64,000 bases of DNA from contig NZ_CATYWO010000003.1 of assembly GCF_958405655.1 (NCBI RefSeq), forward strand, positions 310,001 through 374,000, written 5' to 3'. The DNA is from Ralstonia condita (GTDB lineage Bacteria; Pseudomonadota; Gammaproteobacteria; Burkholderiales; Burkholderiaceae). Of the stretch, positions 1 to 7,806 are shown piece after piece. The first letter of the stretch is position 1, and every line of letters begins with the position of its first letter. The notes under the pieces were generated by a model. It was not told the origin of the DNA, searched no databases, and was given only the letters and a program-made list of their open reading frames with translations. The position numbers were made by a program, and so were the translations under genes.

Positions 1-30
1 AAAAGAAGAACCGGAAGAAGTAAGACGGCC

Positions 31-1701
31 TCAGACGAGGTTGTCCGCTAGCGGCAGTCGCAGTACGAAGCGCATGACGCGGCTGCCATCGCGCGCAGTC
101 GCGTCGTCAATGGCTACCGTGCCGCCGTGCAGCCGCACGATGTCGTGGACGATGGCCAGGCCCAGGCCGCTCCCCTGCGGCTGACCAGGCTGGTGATCTG
201 CATCACCGCGAAAGAATCGCTGGAACACCTCGCTGCGGCGTTCGGGCGGAATGCCCGGTCCGTTGTCTTCCACACTCACCACACCCCACCAGCGCGAAGC
301 GGCATCGGCTTCCACACCGGCGCGCAAGGTCACACGGCCGCCAGACGGTACGTACTTGATGGCGTTATCAAGCAGGTTGTTGATGGCTTCCCGCAGCAGC
401 ACCGCATTGGCCAGCACAGGCGCCTGCAGTGAACCGGGCGACGATGCTTCCTGCGGCCACGCCTCGAAGCCCAGGTCGAGGCCGCGTGCCAACGCCCGGG
501 GCACCCACTGCGCGCCGGTATCGAATGCCAGTGATACGAGGTCGACCCGCATCGGTGGCCCCAGTTGATCGAGCGTCATGCCGGGTTCTGCACGCGCCAG
601 GGTGAGCAACTGGTTGGACAGACGGACGGCGCGGTTGGCCCCGGATTGCAGTTCGAGCAGCGCGTGGCGCGCGTCTTCCGGTGTCTTGGCATCGATGGCC
701 CGATCTGCGTGCAGCTTGAGCGCGGTCAGCGGCGTGCGCAACTGGTGTGCGGCATCTGCGATGAACGTGCGCTGGGCTTCGAGCGCATCCCGCAATCGGG
801 CCAGCAGTGCGTTCATCGCGTTGATGAGCGGTTGCAGCTCGGCCGGCACGCGCGCCGCGGATTCCGCGGGCAATGGCGTCACCGACTGCGCGCTTTGCTC
901 GTTGAGCGTGTCGGCCAGGGTCTGCAGCGGCTGCAGCTCTTCCTTCAGCACGAGCGAAAGGATCAGCCCGCCGATGGCCAACAGCACGAGCAGCGGAATC
1001 GATACCGACAGCAGCACCTCCTTGGCTGCCGTATCACGCCGGTCGAGCAGTTCAGCCACTTCCACGACGATGCCTTCTTCGGGTCGCATGGCCTCGGGCA
1101 GGGTCGGCGGGTTGGCCGCGGGGGCAGTCTGTGCCTGCGTGGGTGCCAGGGCAGGGCGGGTGACGTCGTCTTCCGGCCCAGGCAGGGCGGGCTGGCGTGG
1201 TGATCGCGGCTTCGGTACTTCGGCGCTCATGCCGGGCAGCAGCAGATGTACCGCGCGTACCTGTTTGCCGTCGATCCAGCTATAGAACACGCGCGCATCG
1301 CCGATGCGGACCTGGCCGGAGCCGTAGCCCAGTGGCAGATCCCGGCCGATGAGGGTGCCGGTCGGGCCCGCGATCCGCCAATAGATGCGGTCCTCGCCGC
1401 TGTTCTGCACAAGCGTCTGGGCGGTCATGGCAATGTCGTACAGCTTGGCGGCCGGCACATGCGGACCGGCCAGGCGCAACTGCTCGGCCAACGTGTTGGC
1501 GACGCCCACCAATGCGCGATCGAATACCTGGGTCGTGTAGTGCGCAGCCAGCCAGTACGACAGCGCACCGGTGCCGACCACCAGGCCAAACAGCGGCGTT
1601 GCCAGCGCCCGCAGCAAATGCAGGCGCAGACTGACCGCGCCGTTGGCCGACGTACCCGCTGCCGGAGCGGATGGCGTAGCAGGGCGGTGGCGCTTGAACA
1701 T
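31..1701 (-). CDS. Two-component sensor histidine kinase (TctE/QseC-like)
   Basis: Inner-membrane sensor kinase of 556 residues that phosphorylates the response regulator encoded just upstream. Membrane segments lie near residues 32-53 and 229-252 and bracket a periplasmic domain. A HAMP-like linker follows, then the HisKA box (AHQLRTPL, phosphoacceptor H319), the N-box (NNLLDNAIKY), the G1 box (VEDNGPGIP) and the G2 box (GSGLGLAIV). The frame is open further upstream, but I start at the ATG at 1701 because earlier starts would lie inside the regulator gene. The gap to the regulator is 10 bases, so they form one operon. Odd: residues about 159-205 are a Pro/Ala-rich low-complexity insert in the sensing domain. 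The signal is unknown; the family includes tricarboxylate and quorum/cation sensors. Confidence 0.9.
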   Translation of the reverse strand: MFKRHRPATPSAPAAGTSANGAVSLRLHLLRALATPLFGLVVGTGALSYWLAAHYTTQVFDRALVGVANTLAEQLRLAGPHVPAAKLYDIAMTAQTLVQNSGEDRIYWRIAGPTGTLIGRDLPLGYGSGQVRIGDARVFYSWIDGKQVRAVHLLLPGMSAEVPKPRSPRQPALPGPEDDVTRPALAPTQAQTAPAANPPTLPEAMRPEEGIVVEVAELLDRRDTAAKEVLLSVSIPLLVLLAIGGLILSLVLKEELQPLQTLADTLNEQSAQSVTPLPAESAARVPAELQPLINAMNALLARLRDALEAQRTFIADAAHQLRTPLTALKLHADRAIDAKTPEDARHALLELQSGANRAVRLSNQLLTLARAEPGMTLDQLGPPMRVDLVSLAFDTGAQWVPRALARGLDLGFEAWPQEASSPGSLQAPVLANAVLLREAINNLLDNAIKYVPSGGRVTLRAGVEADAASRWWGVVSVEDNGPGIPPERRSEVFQRFFRGDADHQPGQPQGSGLGLAIVHDIVRLHGGTVAIDDATARDGSRVMRFVLRLPLADNLV

Positions 1702-1711
1702 GTGGGAAGGG

Positions 1712-2422
1712 CTACGCCGCCGTGCGCGCCTGCAGCAGATAGCCGAAGCCGCGCACCGTAACGATCTCCGCCTCCGAGTGCTCGATCTTGCGACGCACGC
1801 GGTGGACATAGACCTCGATGGCCGTGTCCCCGACCACGTCGTGGCTGGCTTCTCCAATGGCATGACCGAAGCTGGCGAGATGATCCTGCAGTTGCACCTT
1901 GCTGACCACGCGGCCCTGCCGCAGCATCAGCAGCTCCAGCACCGCGAACTCGCGCGGAGACAGCTCGAGCGGTGCCGCATCGACGAAGATGCGCCGCTCG
2001 ACCCCGCTCATTCGCAACCTGCCGACGAGGATATCCGGACGGCCAGCGGGTTCATCCGAGGCACTGCGCCGGCGCAGCAGCGCCTGCACGCGCGCAAGAA
2101 GCTCCAGCATTTCGAAGGGTTTTGGCAGGTAGTCATCGGCACCGGCATTCAGGCCGTTGACCTTGTCGAGCAGGCTGTCACGCGCGGTGAGGATCAATAC
2201 GGGCGTCGCACGATCGCGCATGCGGAACTGGGACAGCAAGGTCATGCCGTCGATCCCCGGCAAGCCGAGATCGAGGATCACCAGGTCATGCGTTTGCCGG
2301 GCCAACTGCTCGGCCGCGAAAACACCATCGTGCACCAGATGCACGCGGTGTCCGGCCTGTGTGAGTCCGGCATGGATGCCACTGGCGATGGCGCGGTCGT
2401 CTTCAATCAGCAGGATGCGCAT
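1712..2422 (-). CDS. Two-component response regulator, OmpR/PhoB family
   Basis: DNA-binding response regulator of 236 residues, partner of the adjacent kinase. The receiver domain has the acidic pocket E7/D8/D9, phosphoacceptor D51 (ILDLGLPG), T79 and K101. A C-terminal winged-helix domain follows (LSPREFAVLELLM, then VYVHRVRRKI and VRGFGYLL). It is the first gene of the regulator-kinase operon and is divergent from the small DUF3717 gene 65 bases away, so it may regulate its own promoter there. It resembles TctD/QseB/PmrA-type regulators. The sequence does not identify the target genes. Confidence 0.93.
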   Translation of the reverse strand: MRILLIEDDRAIASGIHAGLTQAGHRVHLVHDGVFAAEQLARQTHDLVILDLGLPGIDGMTLLSQFRMRDRATPVLILTARDSLLDKVNGLNAGADDYLPKPFEMLELLARVQALLRRRSASDEPAGRPDILVGRLRMSGVERRIFVDAAPLELSPREFAVLELLMLRQGRVVSKVQLQDHLASFGHAIGEASHDVVGDTAIEVYVHRVRRKIEHSEAEIVTVRGFGYLLQARTAA

Positions 2423-2487
2423 GCGATGCGGTCCGGAATCCGGGGAGAAAGGCCTTCGATGCGGTTGGGCGGCGCTACAATGCGCGG

Positions 2488-2715
2488 ATGACCGAAGCTC
2501 TGCTCACCATCACCGACCTGGAAGCCGCCATCAATTACTGGCGCGCCCTTTCCCCCTCCGAGGGCGAGGAATTACGGCTGTGCGCCGAGGCGTCGGCGCT
2601 GGCCAAACCGTATGCGTTGATGATTGTACAAGGCGCCACCCGCATCGCCCCGGAACAACTGAGCGACAAGGCACGGGCGGCGTACGAGGCATGGCGCGCC
2701 GCGGCGGGCGCGTAG
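2488..2715 (+). CDS. DUF3717 domain protein
   Basis: Small soluble protein of 75 residues. The pattern ITDLEAAINYWR, then EELRLCAEASALAKPYALMI, is what I know as DUF3717, a short family common in Burkholderiales with no assigned function. There is no signal peptide or membrane segment. It is divergent from the two-component system and converges on phhB, with 7 bases between the stop codons. A single conserved-looking Cys is present. The coding call is firm; the role is unknown. Confidence 0.8.
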   Translation: MTEALLTITDLEAAINYWRALSPSEGEELRLCAEASALAKPYALMIVQGATRIAPEQLSDKARAAYEAWRAAAGA

Positions 2716-2722
2716 GCCAGGG

Positions 2723-3046
2723 TTACTTCCTGCCGGCCTCGCCGGCGTCCCTTGCAACCTGTTCAATGAAGCGTGCGAGATCCGCATCGCGGTGCGTGAG
2801 CCCGTTCGCGTCGTGTGTGGACAGGGTGATGTCCACACGATTCCACACGTTGAACCACTCAGGGTGATGATTCAACTGTTCGGCCTTCAACGCGACGCGC
2901 GACATGAAGCCGAACGCGGCGTTGAAATCGGCAAAGGTAAAGGTCTTGTGGATGGCGTCGCGGTCATGCTGCAACTTCCATCCGGGCAGTTCGGCAAACA
3001 GGGCTTTGCGTTGGTCTTCGTTCAGGGTCGGCATCATGGTGGTCAA
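2723..3046 (-). CDS. phhB: Pterin-4a-carbinolamine dehydratase
   Basis: Cytoplasmic enzyme of 107 residues that dehydrates 4a-hydroxytetrahydrobiopterin to quinonoid dihydropterin. This recycles the cofactor of phenylalanine hydroxylase. The family core is visible: GWKLQ near the N-terminus, FTFADFNAAFGFM, then the active-site stretch LNHHPEWFNVWNRVDITLSTHD. Length is normal for the PhhB/PCD family. It lies 38 bases downstream of phhA on the same strand, the usual operon order. The start could be either of two nearby ATGs (residues 4 and 5 are also Met); this does not affect the domain. Confidence 0.93.
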   Translation of the reverse strand: MTTMMPTLNEDQRKALFAELPGWKLQHDRDAIHKTFTFADFNAAFGFMSRVALKAEQLNHHPEWFNVWNRVDITLSTHDANGLTHRDADLARFIEQVARDAGEAGRK

Positions 3047-3084
3047 TGAAGATCGGTCGAGAATGCGCGCAGTATAGTCAGCGC

Positions 3085-4017
3085 TCAGATATCTGCCGTA
3101 TCACTCCATCCCTGGCGGTTGCCGAGGCTGATGACCGTGTCGCCTTCCGCTATATCGCCGGCCCCGAAGGTGGGTTGCGCGGCGAGTGCTTCGTAAAGCG
3201 GCGCAAAGTCGGGGCGCGTGGCGTTGAACAACTGCTCGAAGCTGTCGATCACGAAGTAGGTCTTCTGGAAGGTGTCGATGCGATAGCGCGTGCGCATGAT
3301 GCGGCGCACATCGAAGCCGACCCGGTTGGGACTGGCTGAATCCAACGCGTAGACCGATTCGCTCTTGCTCGACAGAATGCCGGCGCCATAGATGCGCAAG
3401 CCGGCAGGCGTCTTGATCAGGCCGAATTCGACCGTGTACCAATACAGGCGCGCCAGCATGTCGAGGGCGCCCAGGCGTGCCGCCTTGAGACCCCCCTGGC
3501 CATACGCCTGCATGTAGTCGGCGAAGACCGGGTTAATCAGCAGCGGAACATGGCCGAAGATGTCGTGAAAGCAGTCGGGTTCCTGCAGATAGTCGAGCTG
3601 GTCCGGGCGGCGCATCCACCAGCTGGCCGGGAAACGGCGGTTGGCGAGGTGATCGAAAAACACTTCGTCGGGCACGAGGCCGGGTACGGCCACAATCTGC
3701 CAGCCGGTTGCGCGCATCAGCGTTTCGTTGAGCTGCTCGAACGAAGGCACGCCCTCGCGGCTCATGCCCAGCGTCGACAGGCCTTGCAGGAATTCATCGC
3801 ACACGCGGCCCGGCAGCAGCGCTTCCTGGCGGTCGTACAGCGTGCGCCACGTTGCATGATCGGCAGCGGTGTAACGATGCACGGGCTGCTCCATCGTGAA
3901 ATCAGGACGCAGCGTCTGACCATCCAGGCCTTCGGCGAACTGTTCGCGCAGCTTGTCGGTCAGGGTGCCGGTAAAGCCGGCGGGGGCTGGGCTGGGGGCG
4001 GTGGTTGCGATGGCCAT
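3085..4017 (-). CDS. phhA: Phenylalanine 4-monooxygenase
   Basis: Non-haem iron hydroxylase of 310 residues that converts L-phenylalanine to L-tyrosine using O2 and a tetrahydropterin. The iron ligands are seen as H151 and H156 (FHDIFGHVPLL) and E197 (YWYTVEFGLI). The flanking RRFPASWWMRRPDQLDYLQ and TRYRIDTFQKTYFVID segments are typical of bacterial PhhA. I choose the ATG at 4017. The more upstream in-frame ATG at 4116 falls inside an inverted repeat that looks like the operator shared with the divergent Lrp-type gene, and would add an N-terminus atypical for the family. It forms an operon with phhB. Confidence 0.94.
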   Translation of the reverse strand: MAIATTAPSPAPAGFTGTLTDKLREQFAEGLDGQTLRPDFTMEQPVHRYTAADHATWRTLYDRQEALLPGRVCDEFLQGLSTLGMSREGVPSFEQLNETLMRATGWQIVAVPGLVPDEVFFDHLANRRFPASWWMRRPDQLDYLQEPDCFHDIFGHVPLLINPVFADYMQAYGQGGLKAARLGALDMLARLYWYTVEFGLIKTPAGLRIYGAGILSSKSESVYALDSASPNRVGFDVRRIMRTRYRIDTFQKTYFVIDSFEQLFNATRPDFAPLYEALAAQPTFGAGDIAEGDTVISLGNRQGWSDTADI

Positions 4018-4110
4018 AATGATGACGGGCTCGAATGCAATCGGAATCCGGCCAGTGTAGGGGCGAGCCAACGCGGATTGGCCGCAAAACCCCGGCGGAT
4101 TGGACGTCGC

Positions 4111-4127
4111 TTGCATCGTTCATGCAA
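4111..4127. promoter_or_regulatory. Candidate Lrp/AsnC operator between phhA and its divergent regulator
   Basis: TTGCAT, five bases, ATGCAA forms a 6+6 inverted repeat in the 139-base gap between phhA and the divergent Lrp/AsnC gene. It starts 30 bases upstream of the regulator start chosen here. AsnC/Lrp proteins commonly bind such A/T-flanked dyads next to the genes they control. That this one controls phhAB and itself is inference from position and symmetry. Confidence 0.5.
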
Positions 4128-4156
4128 AATCCAGTACTTCTGTGCAGGAGATGTGC

Positions 4157-4633
4157 ATGATTTCCCTTGATGCTTTCGATCTGGCCCTGCTGACGGCGCT
4201 CCAACGCGATGGCCGTGCGACGCACCAGCAGCTTTCGGAGCAGGTTCACCTGTCGGCCAGCCAGGTGGGGCGACGCTTGGCGCGGCTCGAGTCCGAGGGG
4301 GTGATCGAGGGCTACCGCGTCGTGCTCTCGCCGACGGGGCTGGGGCTGGGGGTGACGGTGTTCGCGAGCGTCAAGCTTGCGCATCATGGCGACGCCATCG
4401 TCGAGCGCTTTCGCGAAGAGATCCTGCTGCTTGACGCGGTGCAGGAGTGTTTTTCGGTGGCCGGCGACGCCGACTACATGCTGCGCGTCGTGGTGCCCGA
4501 CCTGCCTGCGTTGTCGGAATTTGTCATGCGCAAGCTGATGCGCGTGCCGGGTGTCGACAATGTGCGGTCCAATATCGTGCTGACAGCGTTGAAGCGCGAT
4601 GGCGCTTTGCCACTATCCCACCTCGGTGGGTGA
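4157..4633 (+). CDS. Lrp/AsnC family transcriptional regulator
   Basis: DNA-binding regulator of 158 residues. It has an N-terminal helix-turn-helix (LLTALQRDGRATHQQLSEQVHLSASQVGRRLARLE) and a C-terminal RAM/AsnC ligand-binding beta-alpha fold (AVQECFSVAGDADYMLRVVV, then PGVDNVRSNIVL). The start is set by the Shine-Dalgarno CAGGAG at 4145-4150: the ATG at 4151 abuts it, while the ATG at 4157 has a normal 6-base spacing. It is divergent from phhA, so it probably responds to an aromatic amino acid and controls phenylalanine hydroxylation. The ligand is inferred, not seen. Confidence 0.9.
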   Translation: MISLDAFDLALLTALQRDGRATHQQLSEQVHLSASQVGRRLARLESEGVIEGYRVVLSPTGLGLGVTVFASVKLAHHGDAIVERFREEILLLDAVQECFSVAGDADYMLRVVVPDLPALSEFVMRKLMRVPGVDNVRSNIVLTALKRDGALPLSHLGG

Positions 4634-4736
4634 CACCGTGCCTTGCGCCCGGGTGCGTGGCATGTCACGCTGCAAGCCGACATGAACATGACGCTGTTGC
4701 AGGCAAATTCTGGCCGCTCTTTGGCGGGAGACAACC

Positions 4737-5504
4737 ATGGTTGAAGGACACACCACGCATCCGGCGCATGCGCCGGCGGATCGCGTCGGCGGCTACGGCA
4801 TGCCGGCCCGGGTTCGCGCGTGGTGGGTGGCGGCGGCAGTGGCGGGCGTGACCTACGGCGGCATGCTGACGATGGTGGCCGTCGATGTGCCCCCGGGCAC
4901 GCCCCTGGCTGGCCGCATCGTTGCGCAGCCGTTGTGGAAGATGCTGATGGCGATGCTGCTTGCGCGCGCTGCCACGCTGCACGAAGTCCCCCGGGAACGC
5001 GGCTGGCTGATTGGCGCCATGTTGTTTTCCGCGCTGGGGGATCTATGGCTGGCACTGCCCGGCTGGAAGTTCTCCTTCATGACCGGCCTGGGCTGCTTCC
5101 TGATTGCCCATGTGTGTTACTTGCGTGTGTTGGTCGGGTTGCGCGGGGCCGCATCGCCCATCCGCCTGCTCGGTGCCGGAGCGATGGTCGGCGTGGCCAT
5201 CGGCATGTTGATCTGGTATTGGCCGGGCCTGGGCGACATGAAGGGACCGGTCATTGCCTATATGGTCGTGCTGTCGTCGATGGTCTGCGCCGCGTTCATG
5301 GCGCGTTTGCCGGGGCCGCTGACGGCCTGGGGCGCCCTCACGTTCGCTGCCTCCGACGCGATGATCGGCATCAGCGCGTTCGTCTTTCCGTTCACCGATC
5401 ACGAGCTGGCCATCTGGTGGAGCTACGCCGCGGCCCAGCTTCTCATCAGCGCAGGGCTGTTGACCCGCCGCGTCCCGCCGTCGCACCGGATCGTGCAGGC
5501 GTAA
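4737..5504 (+). CDS. YhhN/TMEM86-type lysoplasmalogenase family membrane protein
   Basis: Integral membrane protein of 255 residues with about eight hydrophobic segments. Family motifs are KPLWK-like PLWKMLM near residue 65, ALGDLWLAL near residue 98 (the conserved GD) and the late FAASDAMIGISAF with its conserved Asp. The YhhN/TMEM86 family hydrolyses the vinyl-ether bond of lysoplasmalogens; the natural substrate in proteobacteria is uncertain. The N-terminal about 25 residues are hydrophilic and precede the first membrane helix. GGAG lies just upstream of the ATG. It follows the Lrp-type gene by 103 bases on the same strand. Confidence 0.82.
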   Translation: MVEGHTTHPAHAPADRVGGYGMPARVRAWWVAAAVAGVTYGGMLTMVAVDVPPGTPLAGRIVAQPLWKMLMAMLLARAATLHEVPRERGWLIGAMLFSALGDLWLALPGWKFSFMTGLGCFLIAHVCYLRVLVGLRGAASPIRLLGAGAMVGVAIGMLIWYWPGLGDMKGPVIAYMVVLSSMVCAAFMARLPGPLTAWGALTFAASDAMIGISAFVFPFTDHELAIWWSYAAAQLLISAGLLTRRVPPSHRIVQA

Positions 5505-5548
5505 GGCGACCTGCCGCTGCCATTTTCCGTTGACTGCAGGAACTCCCA

Positions 5549-6547
5549 ATGCAGACACTCGACGCCGCCAGCACGGCGGCCCGCTTGCCTTATTCGGCGC
5601 TCGCCGATGCGATCGCCCAGGTGCTGCGCGACGCGCGTGCAGGCCGGGCCCTGGCGCCCGCCCGGCTGGTAATGCCGATACCTGGCCCAGGCAGTCTGCT
5701 GCTGATGCCGGCGTCCAACGACGACATCACCATCACCAAGATGATCACCGTGCATCCGGCCAACCCCGGGCGCGGGCTCCCGGCCATCCAGGGCGAAGTG
5801 GTGGTCATGGATGCGCAAACCGGCGTGCGTCGGCTGGCGCTTGACGGACCGACCGTCACCGCGCATCGTACGGCGGCCGTCTCGCTGCTGGCGGCGCGCC
5901 TGCTGGCGCCAAAGCCTGGGGGCGATCTGCTGTTGATCGGTGCCGGGGCGCAGGCACGGGCCCATCTGGAGGCATTTCGCTTCGGACTCGGGACACGCCG
6001 CGTGACGATCGTCGCACGCACGGCGGCCAGCGCCGGGCAGCTTGCCGCCCACGCGCAGGCCCTCGGCATGGACGCCACGCCCTTGGCTGGCGGTGATGCC
6101 GCCGGCGTGGCCGAGGCCGCCCGCACGGTCCTGCCACATGTGGCGCTCGTCATCACTGCCACGCCATCTGCGCAACCGGTGCTGCCGGACTTGGCGCAAG
6201 CCGGAAAAGCCGCGGGCGAGTTCTGGCGTCCTGATCACTTCGTCGCGGCGATTGGCGCATTTCGGCCCGACATGGCTGAATTGCCGCCGCGCCTCTGTGT
6301 GCAGGCGGCCGCCGCCGATCGCCTGTATGCCGATACGCTGGTCGACCTCGAAGCCGAGGCGGGTGACCTGCTGCAGGCCGGCATTCCGTGGTCGCGCGTG
6401 CGCCCGCTGCAACAGTGTGTCGATATTGCGCCGGACACACTCACTCAGGCCACGCCCGTGTCGCCTGTCCTGTTCAAGAGCGTAGGCAGCGCCCTGTGGG
6501 ATCTGGCTGCGTGTGAACTCGCACTGTCCAAACGCGATCCTGTTTAA
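5549..6547 (+). CDS. Ornithine cyclodeaminase/mu-crystallin family, probable delta1-pyrroline-2-carboxylate reductase
   Basis: Cytoplasmic NAD(P)H-dependent oxidoreductase of 332 residues. The Rossmann motif GAGAQARAHLEAF lies near residues 129-141, preceded by the family stretch RTAAVSLLAARLLAPK. The C-terminal half (FWRPDHFVAAIGAFRPDMAELPP, then YADTLVDLEAEAGDLLQAG) fits the branch annotated as bifunctional delta1-pyrroline-2-carboxylate / delta1-piperideine-2-carboxylate reductase (LhpI/DpkA-like), which yields L-proline or L-pipecolate. A true ornithine cyclodeaminase is less likely. It starts 44 bases after the lysoplasmalogenase, so they may be co-transcribed. No hydroxyproline-catabolic genes are adjacent, so the substrate is uncertain. 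Confidence 0.8.
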   Translation: MQTLDAASTAARLPYSALADAIAQVLRDARAGRALAPARLVMPIPGPGSLLLMPASNDDITITKMITVHPANPGRGLPAIQGEVVVMDAQTGVRRLALDGPTVTAHRTAAVSLLAARLLAPKPGGDLLLIGAGAQARAHLEAFRFGLGTRRVTIVARTAASAGQLAAHAQALGMDATPLAGGDAAGVAEAARTVLPHVALVITATPSAQPVLPDLAQAGKAAGEFWRPDHFVAAIGAFRPDMAELPPRLCVQAAAADRLYADTLVDLEAEAGDLLQAGIPWSRVRPLQQCVDIAPDTLTQATPVSPVLFKSVGSALWDLAACELALSKRDPV

Positions 6548-6614
6548 AAACGGTTCACCCGCGCCGAAGGTATGTGCCAGGCCGGTCGCCGCGACTGCTT
6601 GTAACAGAAAACCT

Positions 6615-6655
6615 CTAGAAAATCGGTTCTAGCCTAGGCAGTCACGCGGGATAAT
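6615..6655 (+). promoter_or_regulatory. Putative ompW promoter with an overlapping dyad
   Basis: CTAGAA, six bases, TTCTAG (6615-6632) is a 6+6 inverted repeat. Its right arm sits exactly where a -35 hexamer would be, 17 bases before a good -10 (GATAAT, 6650-6655). The -35 itself is poor, as in activator-dependent promoters. A third CTAG follows at 6634-6637; this tetramer is usually rare in such genomes. The regulator is unknown. Confidence 0.5.
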
Positions 6656-6738
6656 GGCCCCCCCTCCGCTCAGGAGGAGACTTAGAACGCACCGCTATCG
6701 TTGGCATCGGATGCGTTTCAACAGGAGCACATACAGAG

Positions 6739-7458
6739 ATGGTCTATAAAAAAGCACTGGCGGCCGCCGCCGGGATGATCCTCGCCACCGCCGCGCACGC
6801 TCAGGTTGCCGGCAGCAACATCGTGAGCCTCGGCTGGTTCCGCGTGATGCCGGACAGCTCGAGCGACCCGCTGATGGTCAAGAGCATCGGCGGCATGCCG
6901 GTGAATCAATCGCAGTCCGGCACGGGCGCCAAGATCAAGGACGCCGACACCGTTGGCCTCGCATTCACCCACTTCTTTACCGACAACGTTGCCGTGGAGC
7001 TGGTGGGCGGCATTCCGCCGCGCCACAAGATCGAAGGCACGGGTTCGCTGTCGCCTTACGGGGAAATCGGTTCGGCCAGGCAATGGAGCCCGGCTGTGCT
7101 GGCCAAGTGGTACTTCTTCAGCGCCGACAGCAAATTCCGCCCGTACGTGGGCGCCGGCCTGAACTACACGTGGTTCTCGGACGAGAAGATCAACAACAGC
7201 GCCTTCCAGACGAAGCTGGCCGGCCCGGGCAGCACGAGCAGCGTCTCGACGGACAGCTCGCTGAACCCGGTGCTGAACGTGGGCGCCACCTACGCGCTCA
7301 CGAAGGATTGGTTCATTGGCCTGTCGGTGTCGTATCTGCCGCTCAAGACGACGGCGACGATCGATTCCACGACGGCCACGGGCGTGCACGTCGTGAGCGA
7401 AGCCAAGATCAAGATCAACCCGGTCGTGACCTTCCTGAGCGTCGGCTATCGCTTCTGA
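6739..7458 (+). CDS. ompW: OmpW family outer-membrane protein
   Basis: Outer-membrane beta-barrel porin of 239 residues. A classical signal peptide is present with probable cleavage after AHA (residue 21). The family hallmarks are a glycine- and aromatic-rich barrel (PYGEIG..QWSPAVLAKWYF, FRPYVGAGLNYTWFSD), KDWFIGLSVSYLPLKT near the end and a C-terminal aromatic strand ending in YRF, the signal for the BAM insertion machinery. OmpW proteins form small hydrophobic channels and often respond to oxygen, osmolarity or oxidants. The long leader (about 80 bases after the -10) includes an extra purine-rich AGGAGGAG that is not next to a start. An intrinsic terminator follows at once. Confidence 0.9.
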   Translation: MVYKKALAAAAGMILATAAHAQVAGSNIVSLGWFRVMPDSSSDPLMVKSIGGMPVNQSQSGTGAKIKDADTVGLAFTHFFTDNVAVELVGGIPPRHKIEGTGSLSPYGEIGSARQWSPAVLAKWYFFSADSKFRPYVGAGLNYTWFSDEKINNSAFQTKLAGPGSTSSVSTDSSLNPVLNVGATYALTKDWFIGLSVSYLPLKTTATIDSTTATGVHVVSEAKIKINPVVTFLSVGYRF

Positions 7459-7474
7459 GCGAGTCTCGCGCAAA

Positions 7475-7508
7475 CAAAAAGGCGTGCCGCAGTGGCACGC
7501 CTTTTTTG
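7475..7508. terminator. Bidirectional intrinsic terminator between ompW and copZ
   Basis: A GGCGTGCC / GGCACGCC stem with a five-base loop is flanked by an A-run on the left and a T-run on the right, 17 bases after the ompW stop. Because both flanks are homopolymeric, it can also stop the convergent copZ transcript. Confidence 0.9.
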
Positions 7509-7519
7509 TTCGTGCAGCG

Positions 7520-7720
7520 TCAGGCGACCGCTTTGACCGGATAACCGGCCTGCTCGATGGCCGCCTTCACCGCATCGGTGCTGGCGGTGGTGGTCACCGC
7601 CACCGTCTGCCTGGACAGATCGACCTGCACAGTCGCACCGGTATCGACCTGCTGGACCGCGCGGGTGACGGCTGAGACGCAATGACCGCAGCTCATGCCT
7701 TCAACGGAAAACGTCGTCAT
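7520..7720 (-). CDS. copZ: Copper chaperone (heavy-metal-associated domain)
   Basis: Cytoplasmic metallochaperone of 66 residues: a single HMA ferredoxin-like domain with the copper site GMSCGHC (C11, C14). Such proteins carry Cu(I) to CopA. The frame stays open far upstream opposite copA, but the ATG at 7720 gives exactly one HMA domain and lies 41 bases downstream of a CueR-type -10. It is transcribed divergently from copA, and each gene has its own CueR-like promoter. The start and the fold are clear from sequence; the pairing with CopA is inferred from context. Confidence 0.92.
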   Translation of the reverse strand: MTTFSVEGMSCGHCVSAVTRAVQQVDTGATVQVDLSRQTVAVTTTASTDAVKAAIEQAGYPVKAVA

Positions 7721-7760
7721 GGTTTGGGCTCCTGATGAGGAAAAAGTACGACAGGGGCGC

Positions 7761-7791
7761 AGTATGAACCTTCCCATCATGGGAAGCGCAA
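7761..7791 (-). promoter_or_regulatory. CueR-type promoter of copZ
   Basis: Read on the minus strand: -35 TTGCGC, a 19-base spacer containing CTTCCC/GGGAAG-type symmetry, then -10 CATACT. The over-long 19-base spacer with a dyad inside is the signature of MerR-family promoters. The sequence resembles the second box, 19 bases away, in front of copA. Confidence 0.8.
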
Positions 7792-7806
7792 GCGTAAGAT
7801 CAGCGC

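Noticed and set aside
4018..4116. 33-residue N-terminal extension of PhhA from the ATG at 4116
   Set aside because: Start lies within the putative Lrp operator and the added residues are not family-like.
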